Of a stretch of DNA of 55,675 bases, positions 33,701 through 39,921 are shown piece by piece. This stretch comes from Bacteroidota bacterium (GTDB taxonomy: Bacteria; Bacteroidota; Bacteroidia; Flavobacteriales_F; PHOS-HE28): assembly GCA_018267055.1 (NCBI GenBank), contig JAFDZF010000166.1, forward strand, positions 1-55,675, given 5' to 3'. The position numbers and the translations under genes were made by a program. The first letter of the stretch is position 1, and each line of letters begins with the position of its first letter. The notes under the pieces were generated by a model. It was given only the letters and a program-made list of their open reading frames with translations. It was not told the DNA's origin and made no database searches.

Positions 33701-34503
33701 ACGGCGTTCGCGCCGCCGGTGTTGCGGATGGGCTGCGTCGCGGAGTAGTTGTTGCTGTAGTTGAGGTTGACGCCGTTGGCACCGCGCGCGGCGATCAGCG
33801 CGTAAGCGAGCGAGTCGCCGTTCGCGTCCGTGGCGCCGGGGTTGTAGCTGATGCTCTGGCCCAGGCAGTAGAACGGCGTGGGGGGGTTGGTGAACACCGG
33901 CGAGCTGTTGCACAGGCCAGCGGTGTTGTTCAAGCGGGCGCTCAGGTAGAGGTCCTGGTCACCGGGGTTGTTCAGCGAGGTGATCGCATTGTTGCGGCAG
34001 CAGAGCGACCACGAGATGTTCCAGTCCGTGCCGCCGCAGGCGGCGTACGCCGAGAGGTCGATCACCTTCGTATAGGTGTACTTCTCCACCCCGTAGGTGC
34101 CCGATGCGCTGTTGCACCGGTCCGCCTCCGAGGGACAGATCGGCGTGATCACCTGCACGGTGGGGTTGTTGCCGAAGCACTGGGTGAAATTGGCGCCGCA
34201 CTGGCTGGACTGCACGCGGAACTCCAGGCCGTTGTTGCAGTTGGTGGGCGCGGCCACACCGTTGCAGTCGCGGTAGAAGCTCAGCGTCACCAGGTACCGG
34301 CCGTTGCCCAGGCAGCTATAGCTCAGGTCGCCGCCCATGGCGTGGGTGGCGCGGGCATCGGCCTGCCAGAGCAGCAGCGCCGACGCGACGATCAGCGACT
34401 TGCGGAAGAGGGTGCGGAGGGTGGTCGTACCGTCCGAGATGTGCCGGACCAGGGTCCCAAGGGCGCGTAGGTGTTCAGCCATGTACCTGCGATATGGTGG
34501 CAC
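24736..34503 (-). CDS. Giant repeat adhesin with gliding-motility C-terminal (type B T9SS) domain, SprB-like
   Basis: ~3250 residues; Met8 (start 34482) is as likely as Met1. A signal segment (LIVASALLLWQADARA) leads to an N-terminal domain (~55-330) rich in Cys, starting HAMGGDLSYSCLGNGRYLVTLSFYRDC, then a cadherin-like unit to ~420. I count 31 tandem repeats (~88 residues each, nucleotides about 25030-33235). Each opens with a variant of NAGPDQxLCTPTTxxTLAG and contains GTWTLVSGTGTI, SPTSxVTGLxVGxNVFRWTV and NGPC. Almost all keep the paired Cys. The last ~90 residues are the CHU_C domain (VPDAFSPNRDGVNDTYVIRG; VFNRWGSKVLDRSPYTNNWDG), the type B T9SS signal. It is expected on the cell surface for adhesion or gliding. 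PorP/SprF and a PorE-like gene follow in the operon. Confidence 0.92.
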   Translation of the reverse strand: MPPYRRYMAEHLRALGTLVRHISDGTTTLRTLFRKSLIVASALLLWQADARATHAMGGDLSYSCLGNGRYLVTLSFYRDCNGVAAPTNCNNGLEFRVQSSQCGANFTQCFGNNPTVQVITPICPSEADRCNSASGTYGVEKYTYTKVIDLSAYAACGGTDWNISWSLCCRNNAITSLNNPGDQDLYLSARLNNTAGLCNSSPVFTNPPTPFYCLGQSISYNPGATDANGDSLAYALIAARGANGVNLNYSNNYSATQPIRNTGGANAVTLDPITGTMTVTPSVQQVAVVTYRVREYRNGVLVGEVTRDIQFVIRACSGNSSPTATGINGTNTYSTQVCAGTPVSFTINSSDPNAGQIVTMTWNGGIPGATFTTAGSPFPTGTFTWTPTVANIGNNVFTVHVADNGCPLTSSNDFGYSITVTPPATNADAGPDQSVCATSATLAGVLPYAGLQGTWTLVSGAGTITTPGSPTSTVTGLGLGANVFRWTVNYQTCGTRSDDVTITRYDPAQAAANAGPDQTKCLPTTTATLAGNTAAAPATGTWTLVSGTGTITTPNSPTSGVTGLGLGANRFRWTIDNGPCGAPTQDEVIITVFSNLQGAANAGPDIAICTPASSVTMNGNALVGPATGQWTLVSGAGTITTPGSPTTTITGLPVGVHVFQWTVNNGPCTNPITSDQVTVTVFSAASPSADAGPDQQVCSPSNATLAGSTPVFPATGVWTLVSGSGTITNPNSPTSTVTGLGIGINVFQWTVNNGPCANGVTSDQVSITSFDPTISGSNAGPDQSLCTPTTTATMAGSATTAPAVGTWTLVSGSGTITNPNSATTTITGLAVGENVFRWSVSNGPCPLNPPSDVVSIFVYSATAPAANAGPDQQLCTPTSSATLAGNAPTFPATGQWTLVSGSGTITTPGSPTSTVTGLAVGTNVFQWTVNNGPCANPITSDQVSIVVFNAANPVANAGPDQDLCTPNTSTALAGSSIIAPATGTWTLVSGTGTIVSPNSPTSQVTGLGVGDNIFRWSVSNGPCAGGLTTDDVRIRVFNASNPVANAGPDQQLCSNAPSATMAGSSIIAPATGTWTLVSGAGTITNPNSPTTTITGLAVGENVFRWTVLNGPCANGNTNDLVSLFVFSNTHPAVTVGPDQNICVPTVPNSVTLTGSTPVFPATGTWTLVSGSGTITSPNSPTTGITGLNVGVNVFRWTITNGPCTFPGNSANVTVRVYDASMPLANAGPDQSLCTPITSTSLAGSAVIAPATGQWTVISGTGTFANASSPTTTVSGLSLGNNVFQWRVDNGPCGIPTTDQVTISLFNGSAQASNAGPDQQLCDNANSTTLAANAVTLPATGSWSVVQGTATFGNANSPTSTVNNLGVGVNILAWSVNNGACGTSTDQVSITVYDDANPIAAAGPDQDLCTPTTSATLAGSSVIAPAVGTWTLISGTGNIVSPNSPNTQVTGLGIGNNVFRWTVDNGPCPNGTTSDDVTIVLFSGSAQASNAGPDQQLCTPTTSATLAGNAAVAPAVGTWTVIAGTGTFVNANAANTVVNGLSVGTNTFAWTINNGSCGTTTDQVTILVFNAANPNADAGQDQQLCTPTTTATMAGSSLIFPATGTWTLVSGTGTITTPGSPTTTITGLSIGVNTFRWTVSNGPCANATTSDEVSVTVFDQTVSGSNAGPDQRLCTPTNTATMAANAPAFPAMGTWTLVSGAGTITNANSATTTVTGLAIGENVFRWSLSNGPCPLNPPNDLVSIFVFDANNPPANAGPDQQLCTPTTATTLAGSPLTFPATGTWTLVQGTGTIANAGSPTSTVSGLSVGENIFEWTVNNGPCANPVTTDRVSIFVFDANNPNANAGPDQSLCTPTVTATLAGNTPTFPATGTWTLVQGTGTFTNAADPATTVSGLSVGENIFRWTVNNGPCANGVTSDLVSIFLFDANNPNANAGPDQQLCTPTTATTLAGSAVTFPATGTWTLVSGTGTITTPGSPTSGVTGLSVGANVFRWTVSNGLCVGGTTSDEVTIFLFDANNPVAVAGPDQDLCTPASTAVMAGSNVIFPATGTWSVASGSATIVDPANPATTISDLPVGTHLLVWTVSNGPCADALTTDTVRIRVFDRSNPVAAAGPDVELCTPTTSHVLAGSSVISPAVGTWTVVQGAGTFANANDPLTTVSNLGVGVNILRWTVDNGPCESGTSFDEVTITLFDGANPLANAGPDQELCTPTTSTTLAGSAIIAPAVGTWTLVSGTGVIADANDPNSAVSGLSIGANVFRWSVSNGPCADPLTTDEVSIFVFDGTLPTADAGNDQQVCTPLTGATLAGSPIVFPATGTWTLVSGQGTITDPSDPASTVTGLGIGENIFEWTVDNGPCGAGITTDQVSIFLFDLNAPPAAAGADQSFCTPVSSTTLAGNATTGAAIGVWTVAQGTGSFTDPNDPGTDVTGLTVGENILTWTIDNGVCGISHDNVSIFIFDANNPAANAGADQEYCVPQDSTLLAGNAPIFPAQGTWSVIDGAGLFVDVHDPLTKVVGLAIGANTFVWTMDNGPCPNAITTDTITVTLFSDSTHAANAGEDIEICAPLSTTQLHAEVPQLPATGSWSILSGSGVITDPGSPTSGLTGLTVGITTLVWTLDNGPCPNNGLLTDTVLVTVYNPFGLPANAGPDQELCTPDDNTTMAGSIPDFPGYGTWTLVSGTGTIADIHDPATAITGLTIGENVFEWLVYYGDCGFGPPSRDTVVVSVFDAGAPPAAAGEDQAFCTPNTSTTLAANSATFPGEGTWTLISGTATIASPNDPATAVSSIAVGDNVFVWTIDNGACGTTTDTLHILIYNDDAPDADAGLDKELCSETSTTLSANAPEFPATASWSVITGPGAVTAPNDPTSAVTGLGAGINVFRWTIDNGPCGTTSDDVTIVVFDGTLAPPDAGPDQALCGATSAILAASGVEAPATGSWSILSGPGTLSDPSSPTATLTGLTPGETVLVWTIDNGPCPTALSDTVQVTIYGNTQQPADAGPDQQLCEPGATSVDMFANEVASPATGLWTVASGSGTIADPTDRNTVITGVGFGTSVFVWTIDNGVCGTSSDEVAVSVFDANVPPADGGPDQDYCQDTTSTQMHAVPATSTASGVWSLLSGSGDITSPGSATSSITGLRPGDNVFVWTINNGACGSTGDSVVVMLIDCSTLVVPDAFSPNRDGVNDTYVIRGLEYYPDNTLQVFNRWGSKVLDRSPYTNNWDGRSEGSMNWGEDLPESTYYFILDPGNDKEVITGYIYLRR
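25030..33235 (-). repeat. 31 tandem ~265-bp repeats within the adhesin gene
   Basis: The repeats encode the NAGPDQ...NGPC modules. Several neighbouring units (for example near 28400-29250) are nearly identical at DNA level over tens of bases, including GGGACGTGGACGCTGGT-like blocks on the coding strand. Units at the gene's 3' end (C-terminal repeats) are more diverged, with altered Cys context (LCSE, LCGA, YCQD). This fits recombination-driven repeat turnover in the centre of the array. Confidence 0.9.
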
Positions 34504-34629
34504 CTGCCGTTACCGCCCCCGGGCAGAGCGTCACGGGATCGGCTTGCGCCGATGCGGGTCCCCGGTTGTCGATCGTGCGGATCGCTCGACGAAGGCGGGT
34601 GGACGCTCACGGATCGGGCAGGACCAAGC

Positions 34630-34637
34630 CAAACGTA
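34630..34637 (-). promoter_or_regulatory. -7 box of the adhesin operon
   Basis: TACGTTTG on the minus strand is a perfect match to the Bacteroidota TAnnTTTG -7 consensus. No convincing -33 TTG is visible at the usual distance. Confidence 0.5.
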
Positions 34638-34795
34638 GGCCCACCCCTTATGCCGGAAACCCGCGCCCATCAAGCACTTGTCAACACGCGCATGTTGGCC
34701 TTGCCGCATCCGGACGCAGCGATCCCGCGTGGCTCTAGGCGTTGCGGAAAAGCGGGAACAGCGGTCCTCGCGCACCAGCCGATGGCGCGGATCGG

Positions 34796-34834
34796 AAAAA
34801 AGAAGCCCGGGGCCGCATGGGCGCCCGGGGCTTC
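34796..34834 (-). terminator. Intrinsic terminator of the DUF2807 gene
   Basis: On the minus strand GAAGCCC (34834-34828 region) pairs with GGGCTTC (34808-34802) around a GC-rich interior, followed by six T (34801-34796). Confidence 0.7.
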
Positions 34835-34869
34835 ACGTGTATTTATCCGCGTGCGATCGCGCTCGCGGC

Positions 34870-35628
34870 TCAATAGGCGCGCCCGTCGGATCCGCTGATG
34901 TCGCGCACGACGCCCGAACCGCTGACGCTCTTGCGCACCTGCGTGGGGCCGCCGCGGTACAGCACGTTGCCGCTGCCGGCCAGGGAAACGTCCAGCTCCC
35001 TGCTCGTGTTCACCGTCACGTCGCCGCTGCCCGCGACGCTCACCGAGGCCTTGTCGGTGCGCAGCGTCTTCGCGTTCACGTCACCGCTCCCGCCGACGGC
35101 CACCTTCACCTGCCCGCTCGATCCCGAGAGGAGCACATCGCCGCTGCCGCCCACCGAGGCGGTCACGCGCTTCGCGTCCACCGTGAGCGTCACGTCGCCG
35201 CTGCCGTCGATGCTCACGTCCAGGTCCTCCATGCGGAAGGCCCCCGTGCCCTTCACGTCGCCCGATCCCCGCACGGTGATGCGGTCGAACGTGGGCAGAC
35301 TGATGTGGACGATGAAGCGCTTGTCCGTGGAACAATCCTCACGCGTGCTCACGCGCCAGATGCCGCCGCTCACCTCCGTGGTCACCAGCTCCGCGATGTT
35401 GGCCTGCGCCTCCACCGTCACGGAGCGCGTATCGGAAGGCGTCAGCTCCACGTCCATGGAGCCTTCGAGCACCAGCCCGTGGAAGTCCGCGACGGTAAGG
35501 GTGCGCTTCACCACTTCGCCCTGGCCCTTCACATGGCCGTTCGGAGGGCCGGGCCAGATGACGCAACCGCTGGTCGGGGCATGGGCACTGAGCAACGCGA
35601 CGGAGAGCAGGGCGGTGAAGGGGCGCAT
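34870..35628 (-). CDS. DUF2807 (head GIN domain) secreted protein
   Basis: 252 residues. The N-terminal MRPFTALLSVALLSAHAPTSGC looks like a signal peptide, with a Cys that could be lipidated. FHGLVLEGSMDVELTPSDTRSVTVEAQANI is the usual start of the DUF2807 beta-helix. Seven or more turns carry the periodic GSGDV motif (RGSGDVKGTGAF, DGSGDVTLTV, GGSGDVLLSG, AGSGDVTVNT, AGSGNVLYRG). The family is common in Bacteroidota; its function is not established (putative adhesin or envelope stress). Here it is a single-gene unit with a -7 box 23 nt upstream and a perfect palindrome just before it. Confidence 0.88.
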   Translation of the reverse strand: MRPFTALLSVALLSAHAPTSGCVIWPGPPNGHVKGQGEVVKRTLTVADFHGLVLEGSMDVELTPSDTRSVTVEAQANIAELVTTEVSGGIWRVSTREDCSTDKRFIVHISLPTFDRITVRGSGDVKGTGAFRMEDLDVSIDGSGDVTLTVDAKRVTASVGGSGDVLLSGSSGQVKVAVGGSGDVNAKTLRTDKASVSVAGSGDVTVNTSRELDVSLAGSGNVLYRGGPTQVRKSVSGSGVVRDISGSDGRAY

Positions 35629-35650
35629 GGGAAAGCAGGTTGGTGCACCG

Positions 35651-35695
35651 CGAACCTAGAGCGGCGGTGGAGGGGCCGCTGTTAACGGACGTTAA
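35651..35695 (-). promoter_or_regulatory. -7 box and palindromic operator for the DUF2807 gene
   Basis: On the minus strand TAGGTTCG (35658-35651) lies 23 nt before the ATG. TTAACGGACGTTAA (35682-35695) is a perfect palindrome centred 37.5 bp from the last base of that box, an activator-like position. A partial second copy (AACGGACGT) follows at about 35704-35712. Confidence 0.5.
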
Positions 35696-35740
35696 ACGAT
35701 GCCAACGGACGTGAAGAACGGCCGCCACGGGCCGCCGGGA

Positions 35741-37654
35741 TCACGGCTTCGCGCCCGGGTCCTTCCGCTTCGGGTCGATCATCTCCATCAGCTTCAGCCC
35801 CAGCAGCCCATCGATGGAGGAGCCGCCGTTCGCCCCGCCGCCGATGAGCACGTCGGGGATCAGCTTGATGTGGCCCTTGCTCAGCTCCTCGGTGATCTTG
35901 TAGCGGGTGAAGTTCTCGCCGCCCAGCGCCTTCACGGCCAGCTCGTAGGCCTCGGCGGTGCTCTTGCCCACGGCGAGGATCCGGCCGGCCTCCGCGGCGC
36001 CGGTCAGGGCGATCTGCTCCGCCTGCGCGCCGGCCTTCAGCTTGATGGCCTCCGAATCCGCCTGGGCGCGGGCACGCGTGGACTCGGCCTCCGCGAACGC
36101 CCGCATCTTCGTGGCCTCCGCCTCGGCGCTCACCGCCAGCTTCACGCTCGTGGCGTCGCCCTCGGACTTCTTCACGGTGGCGTTCGCGGTGCGCTCGGCG
36201 ATCTCCACGCTCTGCTGCGCCTTCACGATGTCCTTCTGCATGTCCGCGATCGCCGTCTCCTTCTCCATGCCCTGGCGGGTCTCCTGCGCGCGTTTCTGCG
36301 TCTCGTAGGTCACCTTCTGCTCTTCCGCGATCTTCCGGTCCGTCAGCGTCTTCATCAGCGACTCGGGCGGCACGATGTCGCCGATCAGCGTGTCCACGGC
36401 GTTCACGTTGTACTCGTCGAGCACGGTCTTGATGTGCGCCTTCGCGCTCTGCTGCCGCTCCTTCCGGGTGCTCAGGAAGGCGATCACATCGCTGTCCTGC
36501 GCGCTGTTGCGGAAGTAGTTGCCGATGGTGGGCTCCAGCACCTGCGACACCAGGTTCTCCATGTTGCCGAAGCGGGCGATCACCTTCGGCGCCTCGGTGG
36601 TGGGCACGTGGATGATCTGCGCCACGTCCAGGTTGAAGGGGAAGCCGTCCTTCGAGCGCACGGTGATCGTGCTCAGGTTCTTGTCCAGGTCGTGCGCCTC
36701 GCTCCGGGCGCTGGCCCAGTTGAGCACCAGGTTGGTGGTGGGCACGAGCTCCACCGTCATCGTGTACTTGTTGATGGGGTACTTGCCCGGGCCCAGCGGC
36801 TCCAGCCACACGCCCTTGCGCCCCTTCTCCACGATGTTGCCGTGCTTGAAGTCGGCCCCCGTCAGGTCGCGGCCTTCCTGCCCGATGAACGAGATGACCA
36901 CGCCCACATAGCCGATGGGGATCTCCGTCATCGGGATCTCCTCCACCTGCACGGCCCAGGGGTTCAGGTTGTACGAGCCCGCCAGCACCACCTGCGGCTG
37001 CAGGCCCCGGTTGCCGCCGTTCTTCAGGAAGGTGTCCACGTCCTGGAAGTTGTTGTGGGCGTCCACCTGCCGCCCGGCGATCTGCCCGGCCTCGATGGGT
37101 TCGCCGTCCAGTGTGGTGATGATGCCCACCTTGCTTTCCTGGATGCGCACCATCTCGGTGATGGATACCTGGAAGAGCATCGTGTTCACCCGGTACGAGC
37201 CCGCGGTGATGTAGGCGGTCTGCCGGCCGCGCTGGCCGCCGTTGGCCAGGAACTTCTCCGCGTCCTGGAAATTGTCGCACTCCACCCGGCGGCCCAGGAT
37301 GTTGCCCGTGGGGATCTCCATGCCGTCCTTGGCGAGCACCAGCCCGATGCGCCCTTCGGGGATGATGGTGAAGGGCTCCATCGTCACCTCGTACTGCCAG
37401 ATCCACATGCCGAAATAGAGGCCGGGGGCCAGGGTCTTCGCCTGGAAGCCGGCCTCGCCCTTGGTGGCGATGATGCGGCCATCGGGCAGCTCGCGGTCCG
37501 CGCCGAAGAGCACGAACTTCTTCGTCACCAGCCCGATGCGGTCCTCCGGCACGATGACCACGCCGAAGAAGACGCGCAGGATGAACTTGTACAGGGCCAG
37601 GGCGATCACCACAAGGATCACCCACCAGTAATGGAGCAGCATGTTCTCGGACAT
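35741..37654 (-). CDS. SPFH/flotillin-like membrane protein
   Basis: 637 residues. A single N-terminal membrane anchor (LLHYWWVILVVIALALYKFILRVFFGVVIV) is followed by a band-7/SPFH domain, a long Ala/Glu-rich coiled coil (~430-560; KSEGDATSVKLAVSAEAEATKMRAFAEAES), and a C-terminal tail with ELSKGHIKLIPDVLIGGG. Such proteins oligomerise into membrane-domain scaffolds. Bacterial flotillins usually have ~500 residues; the extra length sits in the SPFH part. I choose ATG 37654 (MSENMLLHYWW); the open frame to 37819 has no family support. A -7 box TACATTCG (37683-37676) lies 22 nt upstream. The gene is not accompanied by an NfeD gene. Confidence 0.88.
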   Translation of the reverse strand: MSENMLLHYWWVILVVIALALYKFILRVFFGVVIVPEDRIGLVTKKFVLFGADRELPDGRIIATKGEAGFQAKTLAPGLYFGMWIWQYEVTMEPFTIIPEGRIGLVLAKDGMEIPTGNILGRRVECDNFQDAEKFLANGGQRGRQTAYITAGSYRVNTMLFQVSITEMVRIQESKVGIITTLDGEPIEAGQIAGRQVDAHNNFQDVDTFLKNGGNRGLQPQVVLAGSYNLNPWAVQVEEIPMTEIPIGYVGVVISFIGQEGRDLTGADFKHGNIVEKGRKGVWLEPLGPGKYPINKYTMTVELVPTTNLVLNWASARSEAHDLDKNLSTITVRSKDGFPFNLDVAQIIHVPTTEAPKVIARFGNMENLVSQVLEPTIGNYFRNSAQDSDVIAFLSTRKERQQSAKAHIKTVLDEYNVNAVDTLIGDIVPPESLMKTLTDRKIAEEQKVTYETQKRAQETRQGMEKETAIADMQKDIVKAQQSVEIAERTANATVKKSEGDATSVKLAVSAEAEATKMRAFAEAESTRARAQADSEAIKLKAGAQAEQIALTGAAEAGRILAVGKSTAEAYELAVKALGGENFTRYKITEELSKGHIKLIPDVLIGGGANGGSSIDGLLGLKLMEMIDPKRKDPGAKP

Positions 37655-37675
37655 CGGGATGGTGGATCGGCAGGC

Positions 37676-37683
37676 CGAATGTA
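37676..37683 (-). promoter_or_regulatory. -7 box of the SPFH gene
   Basis: TACATTCG on the minus strand, 22 nt before ATG 37654. A direct repeat GCCGCGGCAC lies upstream at about 37688-37697 and 37710-37719 (22-bp period) and could bind a regulator. Confidence 0.4.
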
Positions 37684-37772
37684 GAAGGCCGCGGCACATG
37701 CCCGCAGGAGCCGCGGCACGATCGAACTTTACCGTCCGGGGCGTGTACCGCCCGGACCAAAGACCCTCTCCC

Positions 37773-38951
37773 ATGCGCCTCCTGCTCGCTTGCGCCGCTT
37801 GTGCGGCCCTCCATGCCACCGCCTCGGCCCAGGGCTCCTGGGAGCAGCTCGGCGATCACCCCGGCGGCGAACGCTATGCGCAGGCCGCGTTCAGCATCGG
37901 GGACGTCGGCTACGTGTGCACGGGCTTCGATGGCAGCACCAATACGAACGCGCTGTGGGCGTACGATGCCGCCACCGACACCTGGACGCAGAAGACCCCG
38001 CTGCCCGGCGGCGCGCGCCAGTACGCGTCGGCCTTCACCATCGGTGATACGGGGTATGTGACCTGCGGCTGGGAGAACGTGAGCGACGTGGAGTTCAACG
38101 ACCTGTGGGCCTACGTGCCCGCCACCGATACCTGGACGCAGAAGGCTTCCCTCCCCGGCCCCGCCCGCTGGGGCGCGGTGGCCTTCGCCATCGGCACCAC
38201 GGGCTATGTGGGCACGGGCGCTTCCTCCCCCATCACCTTGAACGACTTCTACGCCTACGATGCCGCCACCGATGTGTGGACGCCGAAAGCCGCGTTCCCC
38301 GGGGCCGCCCGGCGCTTCGCGGTGGGCTTCGCCCAGGACGGGCTGGGCTACATCGCCACGGGCGAGAGCTCGGGCATCCGCTACCGCGACGTGTACGCGT
38401 ACGACCCCGCCGCCGACACCTGGACGCAACGCGCCGACCTCGGCACGCAGGACCGCCGCAACGCCATCTCCTTCGTACTGCCCGACGGCGCCTACGTGGG
38501 CGGCGGCGTGGATTTCGTGGGCGGCTACAGCGACTTCCAGCGCTACGAGGCGGGCGCGGACAGCTGGACGCCGGTGGCCGCGTTCGGCGGCGGGACCGTC
38601 CGCAACGCCGCTTCCTTCACCCTGGCGGATTCCGCTTATGTCATCGGCGGGAACAGCCAGTCGCCGATCAGCCAGGCGGTGTGGCGCTATGCCCCCGATA
38701 CACCGACCGCCATCGATCCGCCCGCACCGGTGGGCATCACGATCCACCCGAACCCGGCGCAAGCGGCCTTGTCCCTCCCCGGACGCTCGGGCCTCCGCTA
38801 CCGGATCCTCACCGGCACGGGGCAGGCGGTCGCCTCGGGACGCATCGTCGATGCACGGATCCCGATCGGCATGCTGGCCCCCGGCCCGTACCTGCTCGAG
38901 GTGTCCGACGGGCACCGACCGGCCCACGTGCGGTTCGTCAAGGAGCCCTAG
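37773..38951 (+). CDS. Kelch-repeat secreted protein with T9SS sorting domain
   Basis: 392 residues. The signal peptide is MRLLLACAACAALHATASAQ. Six Kelch-like blades span ~25-310, each with GYVxTGxx, then LWAYDAATDTWTQKTPLPG-like motifs (for example YAYDAATDVWTPKAAFPGAAR and YAYDPAADTWTQRADLG). The last ~70 residues are a short type A T9SS tail (ITIHPNPAQAALSLPG, ending VRFVKEP). It is expected at the surface or in the medium; the ligand is unknown. I choose ATG 37773 for the signal peptide. It is divergent from the SPFH gene and ends against the convergent GNAT gene, overlapping it by 4 nt. Confidence 0.88.
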   Translation: MRLLLACAACAALHATASAQGSWEQLGDHPGGERYAQAAFSIGDVGYVCTGFDGSTNTNALWAYDAATDTWTQKTPLPGGARQYASAFTIGDTGYVTCGWENVSDVEFNDLWAYVPATDTWTQKASLPGPARWGAVAFAIGTTGYVGTGASSPITLNDFYAYDAATDVWTPKAAFPGAARRFAVGFAQDGLGYIATGESSGIRYRDVYAYDPAADTWTQRADLGTQDRRNAISFVLPDGAYVGGGVDFVGGYSDFQRYEAGADSWTPVAAFGGGTVRNAASFTLADSAYVIGGNSQSPISQAVWRYAPDTPTAIDPPAPVGITIHPNPAQAALSLPGRSGLRYRILTGTGQAVASGRIVDARIPIGMLAPGPYLLEVSDGHRPAHVRFVKEP

Positions 38952-39448
38952 CCCAGCGAACCGCCGAGCGGCCGCACGTACACCAATCGTGTGAAGCCGC
39001 GCGGATCCGGCACATCGCGGGCGGGATCGCGGACGAAGCCCAGCCTTCCATAGAGCCGCTGCGCGGCCACCATGCGCGGCTGGGTCCACAGCACCAAGGC
39101 CGTGGCGCCTTCCTCCGTAGCGCGCCGCATGCACTCCTGCACGAGCCGCTCACCCGCTCCCTGCCCGCGGGCCTCCGCGGTCACGGCCAGCAGGCGGAAC
39201 TCACGCTCCTTGCGCTCCGCCAGTTGCCGCATGGTGCTGTCCGCATGCAAAAGGACGACCGCCCCCGACAGCCTGCCCTCCTCCTCCGCAAGGAGCACCG
39301 CGCCGCCGGCGGCGAGCTTCTCCGCCGTCATGGCCTGCTGCGCCGGTATGGGCTGGGTCCACCCCTCGCCCACATACACCGCCCGCATCAGCGCCGCGGC
39401 GCGCTCCAGGTCCTCGATGTCGCGGGCTTCGCGGATGGTGACGGGCAT
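38948..39448 (-). CDS. GNAT-family N-acetyltransferase
   Basis: 166 residues with a complete GNAT fold. MPVTIREARDIEDLERAAALMRAVY is the N-terminal strand-helix; FRLLAVTAEARGQGAGERLVQECMRRA carries the acetyl-CoA loop (Q/R-x-x-G-x-G/A); ALVLWTQPRMVAAQRLYGRLGFVRDPARD is motif B. The substrate is unknown. ATG 39448 is preferred over 39466. A 7-bp inverted repeat (CGACCTC...GAGGTCG, about 39474-39497) lies upstream. Confidence 0.88.
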   Translation of the reverse strand: MPVTIREARDIEDLERAAALMRAVYVGEGWTQPIPAQQAMTAEKLAAGGAVLLAEEEGRLSGAVVLLHADSTMRQLAERKEREFRLLAVTAEARGQGAGERLVQECMRRATEEGATALVLWTQPRMVAAQRLYGRLGFVRDPARDVPDPRGFTRLVYVRPLGGSLG

Positions 39449-39508
39449 CGGGGTACAAGATCGCACCCTTCCGGCGACCTCTCTGTTCGGAGGTCGTCCG
39501 CACTTTTT

Positions 39509-39551
39509 AACTAATTTTTTAGTTGTTCAACTAAGAACTTCGTTATACTTG
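39509..39551 (+). promoter_or_regulatory. BlaI-type operator and -7 box
   Basis: AACTAA (39509-39514), four T, and TTAGTT (39519-39524) form one inverted repeat. The second half also starts the perfect palindrome TTAGTTGTTCAACTAA (39519-39534). The -7-like TATACTTG (39544-39551) ends only 5 nt before the ATG at 39557; GAACTTCG (39535-39542) is an alternative -7 box with a 14-nt leader. BlaI probably represses its own operon here. Confidence 0.65.
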
Positions 39552-39556
39552 CCTCC

Positions 39557-39919
39557 ATGGAACGATTGACACGTGCCGAGGAACAGGTGATGCAGGTGCT
39601 GTGGAAGCGCGGGCCCTCCTTCGTGAAGGAGGTGGTGGAGGCGTTGCCCGCACCCAAGCCGGCCTACACCACGGTGAGCACCATCATCCGCATCCTGGAG
39701 CAGAAGGGCTTCGTGCAGCATGAGGCGTTCGGCAAGGCGCACCGCTACGCGGCGAAACTGCCGAAGGAGCGGTACCGCGAAGGCCAGATGAAGCGCGTGG
39801 TGAAGGACTATTTCGGCGGCTCGTTCCGCGACCTCGTGAGCCACTTCATGGAACGCAACGATGTGAGCGCCCAGGAGCTGGATGAAGTGCTGAAGCTGAT
39901 CAAGGCCAAGCGCAAGTGA
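39557..39919 (+). CDS. BlaI/MecI/CopY-family transcriptional repressor
   Basis: A 120-residue winged-helix repressor. MERLTRAEEQVMQVLWKRGPSFVKEVVEAL and YTTVSTIIRILEQKGFVQHEAFGKAHRY are the DNA-binding half; the C-terminal helices (YREGQMKRVVKDYFGGSFRDLVSHFMER) dimerise. BlaI proteins are inactivated by proteolysis set off by the partner membrane metalloprotease. A perfect palindrome sits just before the gene (39519-39534). Its stop codon overlaps the M56 gene (possible GTG start at 39916; ATG at 39922), so the two are coupled. The regulated target beyond this operon is unknown; no beta-lactamase is nearby. Confidence 0.95.
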   Translation: MERLTRAEEQVMQVLWKRGPSFVKEVVEALPAPKPAYTTVSTIIRILEQKGFVQHEAFGKAHRYAAKLPKERYREGQMKRVVKDYFGGSFRDLVSHFMERNDVSAQELDEVLKLIKAKRK

Positions 39920-39921
39920 CC

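Larger units (their letters stand above)
34504..34869. other. Intergenic region upstream of the giant adhesin
   Basis: This 366-bp gap separates the adhesin from DUF2807. It holds a perfect -7 box for the adhesin operon (TACGTTTG on the minus strand, 34637-34630) and the terminator of the DUF2807 gene (34796-34834). The interval has no protein-like frame. The transcript leader would be ~120-140 nt, unusually long for this window. Confidence 0.55.

Noticed and set aside
26516-34470. Two very long plus-strand open frames (1169 and 1435 codons) opposite the giant adhesin
   Set aside because: They arise from the regular codon pattern of the GC-rich repeats on the other strand. They have no domain, and their protein is low-complexity Arg/Ala/Gly or repeats of the antisense code.
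35682-39134. An 1150-codon minus-strand frame across SPFH and Kelch genes
   Set aside because: It overlaps two well-supported genes in other frames and is low-complexity Arg/Gly.
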